64,000 nt of DNA from Roseivirga ehrenbergii (GTDB lineage: Bacteria; Bacteroidota; Bacteroidia; Cytophagales; Cyclobacteriaceae): positions 124,001-188,000 of the forward strand of contig NZ_LQZQ01000023.1 in NCBI RefSeq assembly GCF_001593005.1, given 5' to 3'. The notes beneath the pieces are model-generated. The model ran no database searches and was not told where the DNA came from. It saw nothing but the letters and a program-made list of their open reading frames with translations. Below, piece after piece: positions 34,746-43,366 of the stretch. Positions within the stretch are counted from its first letter, which is position 1; every line of letters begins with the position of its first letter. A program made the translations under genes and the position numbers.

Positions 34746-36080
34746 ATGCATAACATTGTAATTATAGGAAACGGCATTTCGGGCATTACTACGGCTCGGC
34801 ACGTCCGTAAACTTAGTGATCATAAAATCACTGTGATTTCTGCCGAAACCGACCATTTCTTTTCCAGAACTGCGCTGATGTACATTTACATGGGCCATAT
34901 GAAATACGAACACACCAAACCTTATGAAGATTGGTTTTGGAAAAAAAACAGAATTGACCTAAAACGCGCCTTTGTAGAAAAGGTAGACACTGAGGGTAAA
35001 ACTCTCCATTTTTCGGATGGTGAAACTATGCCTTATGATAAATTGGTGATTGCCACAGGCTCTAAACCAAATAAATTTGGCTGGCCAGGGCAAGATTTGG
35101 AAGGCGTACAAGGGCTCTACAGCTATCAGGATTTGGAAAGCATGGAAGCCAATACGAAGAATATTTCCAGAGCAGTCATTGTGGGAGGAGGCTTAATTGG
35201 TATTGAAATGGCTGAAATGCTTCGCTCCAGAAATATTCCAGTTACTTTTTTAGTGAGGGAAGAAAGCTTTTGGGACAACGTTCTACCAAACGGTGAATCT
35301 CAAATGATCAACCGCCACATCAAAGAACATCATATAGACCTACGACTGGCGACCGAATTAAAAGAAATCGTTTCGGACGAAAATGGCCGTGTCAAATCTA
35401 TTATTACCGGAACAGGTGAAACTATCAAATGTGAATTTGTTGGGCTCACCGCTGGTGTTTCTCCAAACATTGGACTTTTAAAAGGTTCAGGAATTGAAAC
35501 AAAAAGAGGCGTTTTGGTTGATCCATTCCTTAAAACCAATATTGATGATGTCTATGCACTTGGCGATTGTGCTGAATTTTTAGAACCAAATGGAGAAAGA
35601 AAAAACATAGAACAAGTTTGGTATACGGGCCGAATGATGGGTGAAGCACTCGCCAGAACATTATGCGATAAACCAACCAAATATGAACCTGGGCATTGGT
35701 TCAACTCTGCTAAATTCTTAGACATAGAATATCAGACCTACGGTTGGGTTTGGGCTAAAGCGAAAGACAACGAAAACGACTTTTACTGGGAGCACAAGAA
35801 TGGAAAAATCTGCCTTAGGTTACGCTGGGATAAGTCTACGGGTAAACTATTGGGTGTAAACAATCTAGGCTTTAGACTTCGGCACCACGCTTTTGATAAA
35901 TGGTTTAAAGAGGGAAGAACAGTTGATTACGTGCTCGAGCACTTAAAGGACGCCAACTTCGATCCAGAGCTTTATAAAACATATGAGGCCGAAATCATCG
36001 CTCAATTCAACCGTGAAAACGGCAAAAACATTCAGCTAAAAAAGAAAAGCTGGAAACGTATTTTAGACTTTGTATCATAA
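34746..36080 (+). CDS. FAD/NAD(P)-dependent oxidoreductase with C-terminal extension
   Basis: 444 residues. Two Rossmann motifs, NIVIIGNGISGITTARHVR (FAD, residues 3-21) and AVIVGGGLIGIEMAEML (NAD(P), about 142-158), plus VYALGDCAEF, place it in the NirB-N/rubredoxin-reductase/NADH oxidase group. The last 110 residues (after the FAD region, including the YWEHKNGKICLRLRWDKSTG segment) form an extra domain I do not recognise. It is followed after 15 bases by a polyferredoxin membrane protein, so the pair probably moves electrons between NAD(P)H and the membrane quinone pool or an unknown acceptor. No catalytic redox Cys pair was seen. Confidence 0.85.
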   Translation: MHNIVIIGNGISGITTARHVRKLSDHKITVISAETDHFFSRTALMYIYMGHMKYEHTKPYEDWFWKKNRIDLKRAFVEKVDTEGKTLHFSDGETMPYDKLVIATGSKPNKFGWPGQDLEGVQGLYSYQDLESMEANTKNISRAVIVGGGLIGIEMAEMLRSRNIPVTFLVREESFWDNVLPNGESQMINRHIKEHHIDLRLATELKEIVSDENGRVKSIITGTGETIKCEFVGLTAGVSPNIGLLKGSGIETKRGVLVDPFLKTNIDDVYALGDCAEFLEPNGERKNIEQVWYTGRMMGEALARTLCDKPTKYEPGHWFNSAKFLDIEYQTYGWVWAKAKDNENDFYWEHKNGKICLRLRWDKSTGKLLGVNNLGFRLRHHAFDKWFKEGRTVDYVLEHLKDANFDPELYKTYEAEIIAQFNRENGKNIQLKKKSWKRILDFVS

Positions 36081-36095
36081 TTCAATCAAACAATA

Positions 36096-37523
36096 ATGTC
36101 GACTACAGAACCGAATTTATCCATTTCGAATCCACATCCAGAAGATACAGATGTAATCCAGAAAATAGCCTTAGTGGTCGCCTGCTTTGGAGTACTTATA
36201 CTGCTGGCGGCTTGGGCCAATGTAGCCTTAGATGCTTCGGTATTTATGCCCATCGCCATCATTTCCATGATTGGCGGAACCACAGTTTATGGCGCCCGAA
36301 GCTATTTAAAGCAACCCGAAGGAATTAAGAACAATGGTATTTGGCACTTCTCATTGACCAGCAGAGGTGCTTTCGCTTGGGCGGTCGGGATTTTACTTAC
36401 TGGCTTTTATATCCTGTTGTATTGGTTTCCTGGTTATGTAGGTTTTGTTCAGAACGGTGAAAACCAAGGCTTAGTAGCGCTGTTCGATCCCTTAAGTATG
36501 GCCATAAAAGGCCGCCCTGCCAGCCAATGGTTTATGTATGGAACCCTTTATACCATCGCTATTTTGGCTTTGGGAATGAAGTTCATTTTCAAATATCGAC
36601 ATAGTCGTTATCAACTTATCAGAACCATTTCGGTGATGATTGCGCAACTGGTTTTTGCCTATACTATTCCTGAAATTTTAGCGGCCCTTAATTATAACGA
36701 TGTGACTACCACTGCTGGCGAATATGTTGGCTATTATGACACTGACATTAAAAACGTTTGGCCACTCGATTACGACTTCTTTTATAGCTACCATTTAGAC
36801 GCTATGCAAGAAAAGGCCTATCAGCCTTTCGGAATGATTTATTTAGTTGTTGGAATTGGCTTGTTCTTAATCGGCACCCCTATTTTGACCTACTTGATTG
36901 GTAAGCGTTGGTACTGCTCTTGGGTCTGTGGTTGTGGCGGTTTGGCCGAAACTGCAGGAGACCCTTTCCGTCACCTTTCCTCAAAAAAGTTAAGCGCTTG
37001 GACACTCGAGCGCTGGCTTATTCATAGCGTAATGGTTTTTGTTTTTGTTATGACAGCCGTTACGCTCTATGGATATTTTACTGGTGCCAGCTCCGTTTTT
37101 GGGCTCGATATCTATTCTAAATTCCAAAAACCTTATGGTTTCTTTATCGGAGCTATTTTCTCAGGAATTATCGGAGTTGGCTTTTACCCCATGCTTGGCA
37201 ACCGCGTTTGGTGTCGTTTTGGTTGCCCAATGGCAGGTTATATGGGAATTATTCAACGTTTTAAATCAAGGTTTAGAATTACGACCAATGGTGGTCAGTG
37301 CATTTCTTGCGGAAACTGCTCTACTTATTGTGAGCAAGGAATTGATGTGAGGGCTTATGCTCAGAAAGGGCAAAATATTGTTCGCGCGAGCTGCGTGGGC
37401 TGCGGGGTTTGTTCTGCTGTTTGCCCTAGAGGAGTTCTGAAATTAGAAAATGGTCCAGAAGAAAAGCGGTACGATTTACCTCCAATTATTATTGGCAATG
37501 AAAGCGTGAAAATTTCAGATTAA
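36096..37523 (+). CDS. Membrane polyferredoxin protein, NapH/NosR-like
   Basis: 475 residues with at least six transmembrane segments (near 25-60, 90-115, 140-165, 175-195, 245-270, 305-330 and 350-370). Cysteine motifs: WYCSWVCGCGG, VWCRFGCPMAG (the CxxxCP signature of NapH/NosR/CcoG proteins), and two C-terminal 4Fe-4S motifs CISCGNCSTYCEQG and CVGCGVCSAVCPRG. Such proteins take electrons from quinol and pass them to periplasmic or cytoplasmic partners. The second ferredoxin motif set is cytoplasmic by topology. It forms a two-gene unit with the FAD oxidoreductase just upstream; no nitrate, nitrous oxide or copper genes are near. Confidence 0.88.
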   Translation: MSTTEPNLSISNPHPEDTDVIQKIALVVACFGVLILLAAWANVALDASVFMPIAIISMIGGTTVYGARSYLKQPEGIKNNGIWHFSLTSRGAFAWAVGILLTGFYILLYWFPGYVGFVQNGENQGLVALFDPLSMAIKGRPASQWFMYGTLYTIAILALGMKFIFKYRHSRYQLIRTISVMIAQLVFAYTIPEILAALNYNDVTTTAGEYVGYYDTDIKNVWPLDYDFFYSYHLDAMQEKAYQPFGMIYLVVGIGLFLIGTPILTYLIGKRWYCSWVCGCGGLAETAGDPFRHLSSKKLSAWTLERWLIHSVMVFVFVMTAVTLYGYFTGASSVFGLDIYSKFQKPYGFFIGAIFSGIIGVGFYPMLGNRVWCRFGCPMAGYMGIIQRFKSRFRITTNGGQCISCGNCSTYCEQGIDVRAYAQKGQNIVRASCVGCGVCSAVCPRGVLKLENGPEEKRYDLPPIIIGNESVKISD

Positions 37524-37542
37524 CAGAATAGCATCATCACTT

Positions 37543-37587
37543 AACAAAAAAGGAATTATCAAATAGGTTGACAATTCCTTTTTTGTT
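37543..37587 (+). terminator. Bidirectional terminator between convergent genes
   Basis: A 15-bp perfect stem, AACAAAAAAGGAATT (37543-37557) with AATTCCTTTTTTGTT (37573-37587), 15-base loop. Serves the polyferredoxin gene on plus and the DinB gene on minus. Confidence 0.85.
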
Positions 37588-37590
37588 ATC

Positions 37591-38070
37591 TCAGGTGTTA
37601 GAGATAATCTCCTCAATCTGACCCAGATGATGTTTCAAGTGCTTGATATAATCATTGATGAAATATTCAAGCGTTGTAGGTTGATCTGCTGGAACAGGTT
37701 TCCAAGCAATCTTATCGAGGTTATGATTAAGCCTTTCCTTCTTTAATATCTTATCAGGAATTTGGCTGATAATGAAATCGATATGGAGGTTGTATTGTCT
37801 CCAAAGAATGATCAAATCATGCCATTGCGCACCAGCATAATTTTGATTTTCTACCCAGGCTACTTGGTCATAACCTTCAAAAATCAAGTCATCCGTAGAT
37901 TGTGCTTTCACAATTCGCGCATGGTTATTCGCAGCCGAGTCGATCATATGCCCCACAATTTCTTGAATCGACCATTTGCCAGCACCGAGCCTTAAATTGG
38001 CTTCGTTTTCGGGCATCATCATAAAGCGCTCAAAGGCGGAAAGAATCGTTTCCCTTAAATTATGTTCCAT
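37591..38070 (-). CDS. DinB-family protein
   Basis: 159 residues of the DinB four-helix-bundle superfamily: GKWSIQEIVGHMIDSAANNHAR and DYIKHLKHHLGQIEEI. The three metal-binding His positions are visible (H in VGHMID, and the HLKHHLGQ pair). DinB proteins are metal-dependent enzymes of varied or unknown reactions, including thiol-dependent transferases; no substrate can be assigned. The gene lies downstream of the metK terminator on the same strand and has no clear promoter of its own. Confidence 0.87.
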   Translation of the reverse strand: MEHNLRETILSAFERFMMMPENEANLRLGAGKWSIQEIVGHMIDSAANNHARIVKAQSTDDLIFEGYDQVAWVENQNYAGAQWHDLIILWRQYNLHIDFIISQIPDKILKKERLNHNLDKIAWKPVPADQPTTLEYFINDYIKHLKHHLGQIEEIISNT

Positions 38071-38087
38071 AGCTGCTAGTTAAATAA

Positions 38088-38114
38088 AAAGCCCGATTCA
38101 ATGAACCGGGCTTT
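38088..38114 (-). terminator. Rho-independent terminator of metK
   Basis: AAAGCCCG (38088-38095) pairs with CGGGCTTT (38107-38114), with an inner TTC/GAA extension across one mismatch. On the minus strand TTTTTATTT follows. It lies 25 bases after the metK stop. Confidence 0.85.
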
Positions 38115-38139
38115 GGGTTAATATTTATAAAAGTAAAGC

Positions 38140-39393
38140 TTAAAGCCCGAAAGCTGCCTTTACTTGATCTTGATAATCTAATTTTTCCCAAGTAAATAAT
38201 TCCACTTCTTTCTCGTGTGATTGCCCATCTGACCCAATGAAACTTTTCTTTACTATTTCGTTCTTTCTACCCATATGGCCATAAGCCGCAGTTTCAAGAT
38301 ACATTGGGTTTCTCAATTTCAACCTAGTTTCAATTGCATAAGGACGCATATCGAACACTTCAGATACTTTTTTAGCAATCTCACCATCGGTCATATCTAC
38401 ATGAGCAGTTCCGTAAGTAGAGATGAAAATACCCATTGGCTCAACTACTCCAATAGCATAAGAAACCTGTACTAAAACCTCATCAGCTACACCTGCAGCC
38501 ACTAAGTTTTTAGCGATATGCCTTGTAGCGTAAGCTGCAGAACGGTCTACTTTTGAAGGATCTTTACCCGAGAAAGCACCTCCACCGTGAGCGCCTTTTC
38601 CACCGTAAGTATCTACAATAATTTTTCTTCCTGTTAAACCAGTATCACCGTGTGGCCCACCAATTACAAACTTACCTGTTGGGTTAATGTGGTATTTGAT
38701 CTGGTCATTGAATAACGCCTGAAGATTGGCTGGCAATTTCGCCATCACTCTTGGAATCAAAATATTGATGATGTCCTTGCGGATAGTTGCCAACATTTCT
38801 TCGTCTCCAGCAAAATCATCGTGCTGAGTTGAAACAACAATACTGTCAATTCTCAACGGCACATTATCGTCAGAATATTCAATTGTAACCTGAGATTTTG
38901 CGTCTGGTCTTAGGTAAGGAATTTCCTTACATTCTCTTCTTAGGTCTGCTAATTCTTGAAGAATTTTATGAGAAAGATCTAATGCTAAAGGCATGTAGTT
39001 TTCAGTCTCTTTAGTAGCATAACCGAACATCATACCTTGGTCACCAGCGCCTTGCTCTTCTTTGCTCGCTCTGTCAACTCCTTGATTAATGTCTTGAGAC
39101 TGCTCGTGAATGGCTGAAAGCACACCACAAGACTTGCTATCGAACTGATATTCAGCTTTTGTATAACCAATTCTCTCAATTACGTCTCTAGCAATTCTCT
39201 GAACGTCAAGGTAAGTTTTAGACTTTACCTCACCTGCCAAAATCACTTGACCAGTAGTCACTAAGGTTTCACAAGCCACTTTTGAATCAGGATCGAAAGC
39301 CAAGAAGTTATCGATGAGTGCATCGGAAATTTGATCAGAGACTTTATCAGGGTGCCCTTCGGAAACTGACTCAGAGGTAAATAGATATGACAT
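38140..39393 (-). CDS. metK: S-adenosylmethionine synthase
   Basis: MetK makes SAM from methionine and ATP in the cytoplasm. 417 residues, the length usual in Bacteroidota. Motifs: [21 protein letters not shown] at the start (split [14 protein letters not shown]), [12 protein letters not shown], the phosphate loop [21 protein letters not shown] (as [13 protein letters not shown]) and [20 protein letters not shown] -7 box TAATTTTG lies 34 bases upstream. No SAM riboswitch structure was recognised in the 79-base leader/intergenic region, so regulation is unknown. The upstream run (pdxJ to RsmI-like) ends just before it. Confidence 0.98.
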   Translation of the reverse strand: MSYLFTSESVSEGHPDKVSDQISDALIDNFLAFDPDSKVACETLVTTGQVILAGEVKSKTYLDVQRIARDVIERIGYTKAEYQFDSKSCGVLSAIHEQSQDINQGVDRASKEEQGAGDQGMMFGYATKETENYMPLALDLSHKILQELADLRRECKEIPYLRPDAKSQVTIEYSDDNVPLRIDSIVVSTQHDDFAGDEEMLATIRKDIINILIPRVMAKLPANLQALFNDQIKYHINPTGKFVIGGPHGDTGLTGRKIIVDTYGGKGAHGGGAFSGKDPSKVDRSAAYATRHIAKNLVAAGVADEVLVQVSYAIGVVEPMGIFISTYGTAHVDMTDGEIAKKVSEVFDMRPYAIETRLKLRNPMYLETAAYGHMGRKNEIVKKSFIGSDGQSHEKEVELFTWEKLDYQDQVKAAFGL

Positions 39394-39426
39394 ATATTAA
39401 TCTTTATTTCTTGAAATATTGGAGGC

Positions 39427-39457
39427 CAAAATTAGGCTTTTGATTCTATTATGAAAA
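39427..39457 (-). promoter_or_regulatory. Promoter of metK
   Basis: On the minus strand TTTT (39457-39454), 19 bases, then TAATTTTG (39434-39427); the -7 box is perfect and the -33 box has one mismatch. Predicted start about 39420, leader about 27 bases. Confidence 0.65.
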
Positions 39458-39472
39458 CAAATGTTTGTAATA

Positions 39473-40183
39473 CTAACTACTGTAAAGCAGAAAGATAGCT
39501 GGAGTCTTCTTCATGTCAATGTCTGAAGCTTTCCATTTACCTACTGATTTGGAAACAATATGCTCTGTTGCTCCTGAAATATCCTTGGCTACACATAAGA
39601 AAGTTTCCTTTTTCGCCACTTTTAGGATGTCTGTCAATAAAGCCTCGTTTCGATATGGCGTATCCATGAAAATTTGGGTGACATTTTTCGAATTAGACTC
39701 TTTTTCCAAATCTCTAATGGCCTGCTGTCTTTCTTTTCTGTCGATAGGCAAGTAGCCATGAAAGGTAAATGATTGACCGTTGAAACCGCTTGCCATTAAG
39801 GCCAAAAGTATCGAAGAAGGCCCAACCAAAGGGTTTACCTTCACCCCAAACTGATGTGCCATGTGTACCAAACGAGCGCCAGGATCTGCCACGCCAGGAC
39901 AGCCAGACTCTGATATCACTCCAATGTTTTTTCCTGAAAGCGCGGGCTGTATCAGTTCGAAACAATCTTCGAAAGAGGTTTTCTTGTTTAAAATTTCAAA
40001 CTGAAGCTCTTCAATTACTAAACCAAGCCTTAACGAACTAAGGTATCTTCTAGCAGTTCTTAAATCTTCTACATAAAACAGGTCGCATTTAAGAATGGCC
40101 TCGCGCACTTGTTCGGGAATAACCGCTTGCTGGGTATCTGCCGAAATCACATTCGGAATCATAAAAACTTGTCCACTACCCAT
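39473..40183 (-). CDS. SAM-dependent methyltransferase, RsmI/tetrapyrrole-methylase family
   Basis: 236 residues of the class III (tetrapyrrole methylase) fold: FYVEDLRTARRYLSSLRLG, the glycine-rich GVISESGCPGVADPGARLVHM, the GPSSILLALMASGFNGQSFTFHGYLP region (two motifs GPSSILLALMASGF and SFTFHGYLP) and IFMDTPYRNEALL. RsmI 2'-O-methylates C1402 of 16S rRNA, but this is the shorter Bacteroidota paralogue with ESGCPGVADPG in place of the RsmI SDAGTPGISDPG, so the target may differ. Its 5' end overlaps the hydrolase gene by 8 bases. Confidence 0.88.
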   Translation of the reverse strand: MGSGQVFMIPNVISADTQQAVIPEQVREAILKCDLFYVEDLRTARRYLSSLRLGLVIEELQFEILNKKTSFEDCFELIQPALSGKNIGVISESGCPGVADPGARLVHMAHQFGVKVNPLVGPSSILLALMASGFNGQSFTFHGYLPIDRKERQQAIRDLEKESNSKNVTQIFMDTPYRNEALLTDILKVAKKETFLCVAKDISGATEHIVSKSVGKWKASDIDMKKTPAIFLLYSS

Positions 40184-40943
40184 TTTGCAAATAATCTAAG
40201 GTGAGATTCAAAAATTCTTCTGGCTTTTCGGCATGCAGCCAATGACCTACGCCTTCAATCGTTTCGATTTTACTATCCTTAAAAATGGAATGAATTAAGT
40301 TTAAGTCAGAATCCTTTATATAATCCGACTTTCCACCTCGAACAAATAAAGTGCTTCCCTTATATTCAGCATTATGGTTTAGGCCCAAGCCCACTTTATC
40401 AATTTCTTTCGCAATTACATCTAAGTTCATTTTCCACTCAAATGCATCGTTATTCCTCGCTAAGTTTTTAAGCAAAAACTGACGCACTCCAAACTCTGGA
40501 ATATATTCCGCCAGCTTTTCATCTGCTTCTTTTCTAGAACTCAAATTGGGAAGATCTAGTGAAAACAAACCTTTAAAAATAAGGGTGTGATGTGGCGGAT
40601 AGGATTGCGGGCCAATATCGGCTACAATCAACTTATCTACTCGATTTGGGTGCTCGGTAGCGAATGTCATGGCCACCTTACCTCCCATTGAATGACCAAG
40701 AATATGAGCTTTCTCAATATTATGATTGTTCATAAAGTTGAGTAAATCCTCTGCCATTGCAGGATAAGAAAACTCATCGTCATGAAAAGACTGACCGTGA
40801 TTCCGCTGGTCTAGGATGTATACTTTAAAATGCTCAGCATACTTTTTACCCAATGTAAGCCAGTTGTCTGATGTACCTAATAGGCCATGAAGGATGATTA
40901 ATGGCTTCCCCTCTCCCAATTCTCTAAAATAGAGTTCTTGCAT
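40176..40943 (-). CDS. Alpha/beta hydrolase (YbfF-like esterase)
   Basis: 255 residues from the ATG at 40943. Oxyanion region LIILHGLLGTSDNW, nucleophile elbow HILGHSMGGKVAM with the catalytic Ser in GHSMGG, acidic residue near FVRGGKSDYI, and His in IEGVGHWLHAEKPEEF. Length and motifs match the YbfF-type esterases and related acyl hydrolases; the natural substrate is unknown. The start overlaps the pdxJ stop by one base (TAATG), so a longer upstream frame is not used. The 3' end overlaps the RsmI-family gene by 8 bases, making a compact three-gene unit. Confidence 0.88.
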   Translation of the reverse strand: MQELYFRELGEGKPLIILHGLLGTSDNWLTLGKKYAEHFKVYILDQRNHGQSFHDDEFSYPAMAEDLLNFMNNHNIEKAHILGHSMGGKVAMTFATEHPNRVDKLIVADIGPQSYPPHHTLIFKGLFSLDLPNLSSRKEADEKLAEYIPEFGVRQFLLKNLARNNDAFEWKMNLDVIAKEIDKVGLGLNHNAEYKGSTLFVRGGKSDYIKDSDLNLIHSIFKDSKIETIEGVGHWLHAEKPEEFLNLTLDYLQNG

Positions 40944-41656
40944 TATCTTAATTCTCTTAAATAAAGTTGAATAGTATTTTCTAAACCAAAGTATAGCGCA
41001 TCGCAAACCAAGGCATGCCCAATGGAAACCTCATCCATAAAAGGAATTTCTTGTTTCAAGTAGGCCAAATTCTTTAAATCTAAATCGTGGCCAGCGTTAA
41101 TTCCAAGGCCTAATTCTTTTGCTCTTGCTGCAGCCAATTTATAATCAGCAATGGCTTTTACTTTATCCCTTTCATAAGCAGAAGCATACATTTCGGTATA
41201 AAGCTCAACACGGTCAGTGCCTACTTTGGCAGCTCCTTCAATCATATCAATTTCTGGCGCTACGAAAATCGAAACACGGATCCCAGCCGCTTTTAGTTCC
41301 GAAATCACTTCTTTCAAAAACTCTTCATGAGCAACGGTATCCCAACCGGCATTGGAAGTAAGAACCCCTGGAGGATCAGGTACTAGCGTGGCCTGTTCTG
41401 GCTTCACTTCTTTTACCATTTTCATAAAACGCTCATCAGGATATCCCTCAATATTGAATTCAGTAGTTACTACTTTCTTCAAATCGTAAACATCCTGTCT
41501 GGTAATATGACGTTCATCTGGGCGAGGGTGTACCGTAACCCCTTGAGCACCAAAGCGTTCGCAATCAATTGCTACTTGAACTACATTGGGGTTATTTCCG
41601 CCACGGGCGTTCCGAATTGTGGCTATCTTGTTGATGTTGACACTAAGCTTAGTCAT
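40943..41656 (-). CDS. pdxJ: Pyridoxine 5'-phosphate synthase
   Basis: PdxJ condenses 3-amino-2-oxopropyl phosphate with deoxyxylulose 5-phosphate to give pyridoxine 5'-phosphate (DXP-dependent vitamin B6 pathway). 237 residues, TIM barrel. Motifs: [34 protein letters not shown], the [17 protein letters not shown] loop, [10 protein letters not shown], and [15 protein letters not shown]. First gene of pdxJ-hydrolase-RsmI-like. It is divergent from the yqeY gene, with 66 bases between the starts. Confidence 0.97.
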   Translation of the reverse strand: MTKLSVNINKIATIRNARGGNNPNVVQVAIDCERFGAQGVTVHPRPDERHITRQDVYDLKKVVTTEFNIEGYPDERFMKMVKEVKPEQATLVPDPPGVLTSNAGWDTVAHEEFLKEVISELKAAGIRVSIFVAPEIDMIEGAAKVGTDRVELYTEMYASAYERDKVKAIADYKLAAARAKELGLGINAGHDLDLKNLAYLKQEIPFMDEVSIGHALVCDALYFGLENTIQLYLRELR

Positions 41657-41674
41657 GGAATATTTTTATTTGCA

Positions 41675-41682
41675 TAACTTTG
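41675..41682 (+). promoter_or_regulatory. -7 element upstream of yqeY-like gene
   Basis: TAACTTTG matches TAnnTTTG exactly, 41 bases before the ATG at 41723. No TTTG at the standard distance was found, so the promoter is only half supported. Confidence 0.45.
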
Positions 41683-41722
41683 CCCGCAAGTTAATGATTT
41701 CATTGATCGTAAAAATTTTGAG

Positions 41723-42175
41723 ATGAGCCTAAAACAACAGATTGACGTAGATATTAAAAGTGCAATGCTTGAGAAGCGTAAAGATGACTTGAAAGCCTTG
41801 AGAGCAATCAAATCGATGATTCTTTTAGCGGAAACTGAAAAAGGAAATACCGAAGGAGTTTCTGAAGATGCTGAAATGAAGCTCTTAATAAAAGCGGTAA
41901 AGCAAAGAAGAGATTCTGCTCAAATATATAAAGAGCAAAATAGAGAAGATCTTTATGCCATTGAAATGGCCGAAGTTGAGGTAATCGAAAAATATTTACC
42001 AAAACAACTTAGCGAAGAAGAAGTAAAAGCTGAGCTTCAGAAAATTATTGCTCAAGTAGGCGCTACTGGCCCTCAAGACATGGGTAAAGTAATGGGCGCA
42101 GCCACCAAAGCCCTAGCTGGAAAAGCGGATGGCAAAACCATTTCAACTTTAGTAAAGCAATTACTGACAGCCTAA
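41723..42175 (+). CDS. GatB/YqeY-domain protein
   Basis: 150 residues, all-helical YqeY family: an N-terminal bundle (LKQQIDVDIKSAMLEKRKDD, LKALRAIKSMILLAETEKG) and a C-terminal GatB-tail-like domain (AEVEVIEKYLPKQLSEEEV, GKVMGAATKALAGKADG). The domain resembles the tRNA-binding tail of GatB, but standalone YqeY has no proven amidotransferase role. It is the first gene of a long plus-strand run; cvpA follows 4 bases after its stop. Confidence 0.92.
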   Translation: MSLKQQIDVDIKSAMLEKRKDDLKALRAIKSMILLAETEKGNTEGVSEDAEMKLLIKAVKQRRDSAQIYKEQNREDLYAIEMAEVEVIEKYLPKQLSEEEVKAELQKIIAQVGATGPQDMGKVMGAATKALAGKADGKTISTLVKQLLTA

Positions 42176-42179
42176 TTCA

Positions 42180-42710
42180 TTGAAAACCCTTGACATCATA
42201 CTATTAATACCGCTTGTTTTCGGGGCGGTAATGGGTTTTAGAAAAGGGTTACTCTTAGAAATCATCGGAATATTGGCCTTTATTCTGGCGATTATTGGTG
42301 GTTTCAAGCTTATGGAAATTGGCATTTCCTATTTGCAAGAGCACATAGAAGGCATGGATCACCTTCTTCCATTTATTTCCTTCTTAGTTATTTTTCTAGC
42401 CATTATTCTGTTGGTGAATATGATTGGAAAACTAATGAAGAAAGTAGTGGATATGACACTGCTAGGAGGAGTAGACAAATTTGCTGGCGCCATTGTAGGC
42501 ATTGCCAAATGGGCCATTGGCTTAAGTATTCTCCTTTGGCTTACCAACAGTTTTGGCATTGAACTACCGGGGCAAGACGAAGATTTGGTGCTTTATCCTT
42601 ATTTAGTAAAACTTGGCCCCAACCTGATTGAAGCCCTAAATGTAGTATTGCCCTTTGCCGAAGAAATGCTGGATTCTATCAAAGAAATGGTTTCGCCTCA
42701 AATCACTTGA
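42180..42710 (+). CDS. CvpA-family membrane protein
   Basis: 176 residues with four hydrophobic segments (about 3-20, 25-50, 60-83 and 98-122): ILLIPLVFGAVMGFRKGLLL, EIIGILAFILAIIGG, LVIFLAIILLVNMIGKL, GGVDKFAGAIVGIAKWAIGL. This is the CvpA/colicin V production fold; the family has roles in envelope maintenance. The start is TTG at 42180, 4 bases after the yqeY stop; the frame has no earlier ATG. Its last four bases overlap the TTG start of the amidotransferase gene. Confidence 0.9.
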   Translation: MKTLDIILLIPLVFGAVMGFRKGLLLEIIGILAFILAIIGGFKLMEIGISYLQEHIEGMDHLLPFISFLVIFLAIILLVNMIGKLMKKVVDMTLLGGVDKFAGAIVGIAKWAIGLSILLWLTNSFGIELPGQDEDLVLYPYLVKLGPNLIEALNVVLPFAEEMLDSIKEMVSPQIT

Positions 42711-43273
42711 TACTCATTTTAGATAACTTCGATTCTTTCACCTATAACCTGGTGGATTACTTTGGCCAACTTAAGATTGAAGCCGAGGTGATTAGAAACA
42801 ACGTTTCTATTGAAAGCATTAATTTTAGTAAGTATTCGGCTATTGTTCTATCTCCTGGGCCAGAAAAGCCAGAAAAAGCTGGTATATTAATGGACGTGGT
42901 CAAAAGCAAAATTGGTCAAATACCAATGCTTGGAATTTGTTTGGGACACCAAGCCATAGGTCAATATTTGGGAGCTTCTTTGGTAAAAGCCAATTACCCA
43001 ATGCATGGTAAGATTTCTAGTATTAAAACCACAGAAGCAATTATATTCAACGATTTACCCAATGAATTTAACGTTGTGCGTTATCATTCATTAGTACTTC
43101 AAAATTTACCTAAAAGCCTTTCTCCCATTGCTTATACAGAAAATGGAGAGCTAATGGCCTTTGAAAATGTTGAATTGAAAGTAGCTGGAATACAATTTCA
43201 CCCCGAAGCTATTTTGACCCAATACGGATTAGAAATGCTTAAAAATTGGGTGAGTTTTTATAATATTGTTTAA
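42707..43273 (+). CDS. Class I glutamine amidotransferase, TrpG/PabA type
   Basis: 188 residues. It hydrolyses glutamine and supplies ammonia to a synthase partner. Catalytic triad: Cys in LGICLGHQAIG, His and Glu in FHPEAILTQYG; N-terminus MILILDNFDSFTYNLVDYFG is typical of TrpG/PabA. The synthase subunit (TrpE or PabB) is not adjacent, so it may serve folate synthesis (PabA), tryptophan synthesis, or both. The start is a TTG overlapping the cvpA stop (TTGA). This is one of several TTG starts in the window. Confidence 0.9.
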   Translation: MILILDNFDSFTYNLVDYFGQLKIEAEVIRNNVSIESINFSKYSAIVLSPGPEKPEKAGILMDVVKSKIGQIPMLGICLGHQAIGQYLGASLVKANYPMHGKISSIKTTEAIIFNDLPNEFNVVRYHSLVLQNLPKSLSPIAYTENGELMAFENVELKVAGIQFHPEAILTQYGLEMLKNWVSFYNIV

Positions 43274-43366
43274 ATCACAAGTTGAAAACTGGTTACACAA
43301 CCTTTTAACGTATTGGGCAATTAGTAGAAATTAGCCTTGTATTTAAAAGGTTTAAACAAAGGCAGC

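Noticed and set aside
39394-39472. SAM riboswitch before metK
   Set aside because: The short leader after the predicted start (about 27 bases) cannot hold a SAM riboswitch and no conserved core was seen.
43284-43330. ACAACC string before the CBS gene as another ECF promoter
   Set aside because: The -35 lacks the G-n-AACC form and no RTC-type -10 lies at 15 to 17 bases.
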